A stretch of 64,000 nt of DNA from Pardosa pseudoannulata (taxonomy: Eukaryota; Arthropoda; Arachnida; Araneae; Lycosidae). This document shows, piece by piece, positions 62,213 to 64,000 of the stretch; positions within the stretch are counted from its first letter, which is position 1; each line of letters opens with the position of its first letter. A program made the translations under genes and the position numbers. The stretch is taken from the NCBI GenBank assembly GCA_032207245.1, contig CM063501.1, positions 57,040,893 through 57,104,892 of the forward strand, written 5' to 3'. The notes under the pieces are model-generated. The model was not told the origin of the DNA. It made no database searches and saw only the letters and a list, made by a program, of their open reading frames with translations.

Positions 62213-62345
62213 GTTTTTTGGTTTGGGTTTGGAGCACTACGGTCTACTGTTTTGCTACACGAGGGCTAAATGAGACCAGATTGGACTACAAGCAGATAAT
62301 GAAGAGTAGTAACCTACCATTCGGCCATCATACGGCAACTCGACA
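62213..62345 (-). mobile_element. SINE, 3' two-thirds
   Basis: On the minus strand the blocks TGGTCTCATTTAGCCCTCGT, AGCAAAACAGTAGACCGTAG and TGCTCCAAACCCAAACC identify the family. The tRNA-like head is strongly degraded. Confidence 0.65.
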
Positions 62346-62992
62346 CTGGAGCGCAAAGGATTAAATGGAAACTTTGGAGGTAAAACATACCTGGCAACGG
62401 ACCTCGAAAAATATTAAGGGTAATTAAAATTTAAATATTCAGTTGATCAGTTATAAAATTCAAAATTCTCTTTCGAATATTCTACGGATGTTACAGAAAT
62501 ACAGGAGCATAAAAAAAAAGAGGCAAATCCTCTTACTGAATGCTTTATAAATGGCATAACAGCTAAGTGACTCGCGAATCAATTAGAGCTGATGGTGTTA
62601 CCGATAAACCTCAATGAATGAATGCTATTTATGCGGTAATATCAGCATATACACAATTTGATTCAGAGCTATTTAAAACTTTACAGATAACTGAATCAAA
62701 ACTAGATTTTTTTATTAAAGTATTACAAGCACTATAAAAACAGTAATTGGATCTTATAAAATTCTAACAATTTTATGATAATTTAATAGGGTTCGCCGAA
62801 TTTGAGGTCAGATTTATCTTGCTTTTGATATAAACACAAAGTTATTTAAAACCACACTGAATAAGAGAATCTGGGGGAAATTATAATTCACAAGATATTT
62901 TGCTGAAAAACAAACATTTCGTTTGTTGAGAAAGAGTTGCACTAAACTATTTGCTACATTTCATTTTTCAATCTTTTCCCACTACTTCAAGC

Positions 62993-64000
<1,008 letters not shown>

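Overview
This window looks like AT-rich, repeat-laden eukaryotic nuclear DNA, probably from an arthropod and most likely a spider. Two exons of a TIA-1/TIAR-type RNA-binding protein have an arthropod-like C-terminal tail. A decayed non-LTR retrotransposon fragment ends in a tail I associate with spider RNase H-bearing elements. A tRNA-Ser-like SINE family occurs in at least eight places, together with Tc1/mariner, pogo/Tigger and piggyBac-like elements. The species assignment is inference; nothing in the sequence names the organism. I saw no prokaryotic features, CRISPR arrays, rRNA or functional tRNA.

Layout. From 1 to about 4.4 kb: a SINE fragment, AT microsatellites and two partial copies of a TTAA-flanked piggyBac-like element separated by nine exact 107-bp tandem units. 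From 4.7 to 9.2 kb: about eleven ~347-bp units, each carrying an ATT or AAT microsatellite. From 9.66 to 13.5 kb: about fifteen ~250-bp units. From 13.5 to 17.8 kb: microsatellites, a SINE and a 1.2-kb Tc1 element with a broken transposase. From 17.8 to 21.8 kb: a 1.2-1.5 kb segment present three times, each with a conserved reverse-strand open frame and a run of ~85-bp subrepeats. From 22.6 to 28.9 kb: a short mariner-like element that keeps only a DNA-binding domain, a T-rich tract, a strong hairpin, a 390-bp TA microsatellite, a broken THAP-domain gene, a possible terminal exon with an internal duplication, and a piggyBac remnant. From 29.1 to 33.3 kb: a 221-bp duplication and a ~428-bp satellite. 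From 34 to 39.7 kb: SINEs, microsatellites, a LINE tail, a small TTAA MITE and a deleted pogo element. From 39.7 to 47.6 kb: mostly unique AT-rich DNA with one MITE.

The only confident host gene is the TIA-1 homologue on the minus strand. One exon (55831-55957) encodes the end of RRM3, and the next (47652-47809) encodes the Q/Y/G-rich tail. They are separated by an 8.0-kb intron holding a SINE and MITEs. Upstream exons (RRM1, RRM2 and most of RRM3) must lie beyond 64000. The true last exon, if different from the 47.7-kb one, was not found. The remaining open frames are mostly chance, microsatellite or repeat-derived.

No set of neighbouring genes forms a new functional system. The most unusual aspect is the dense packing of at least five unrelated tandem-repeat families in about 31 kb next to an apparently ordinary gene.
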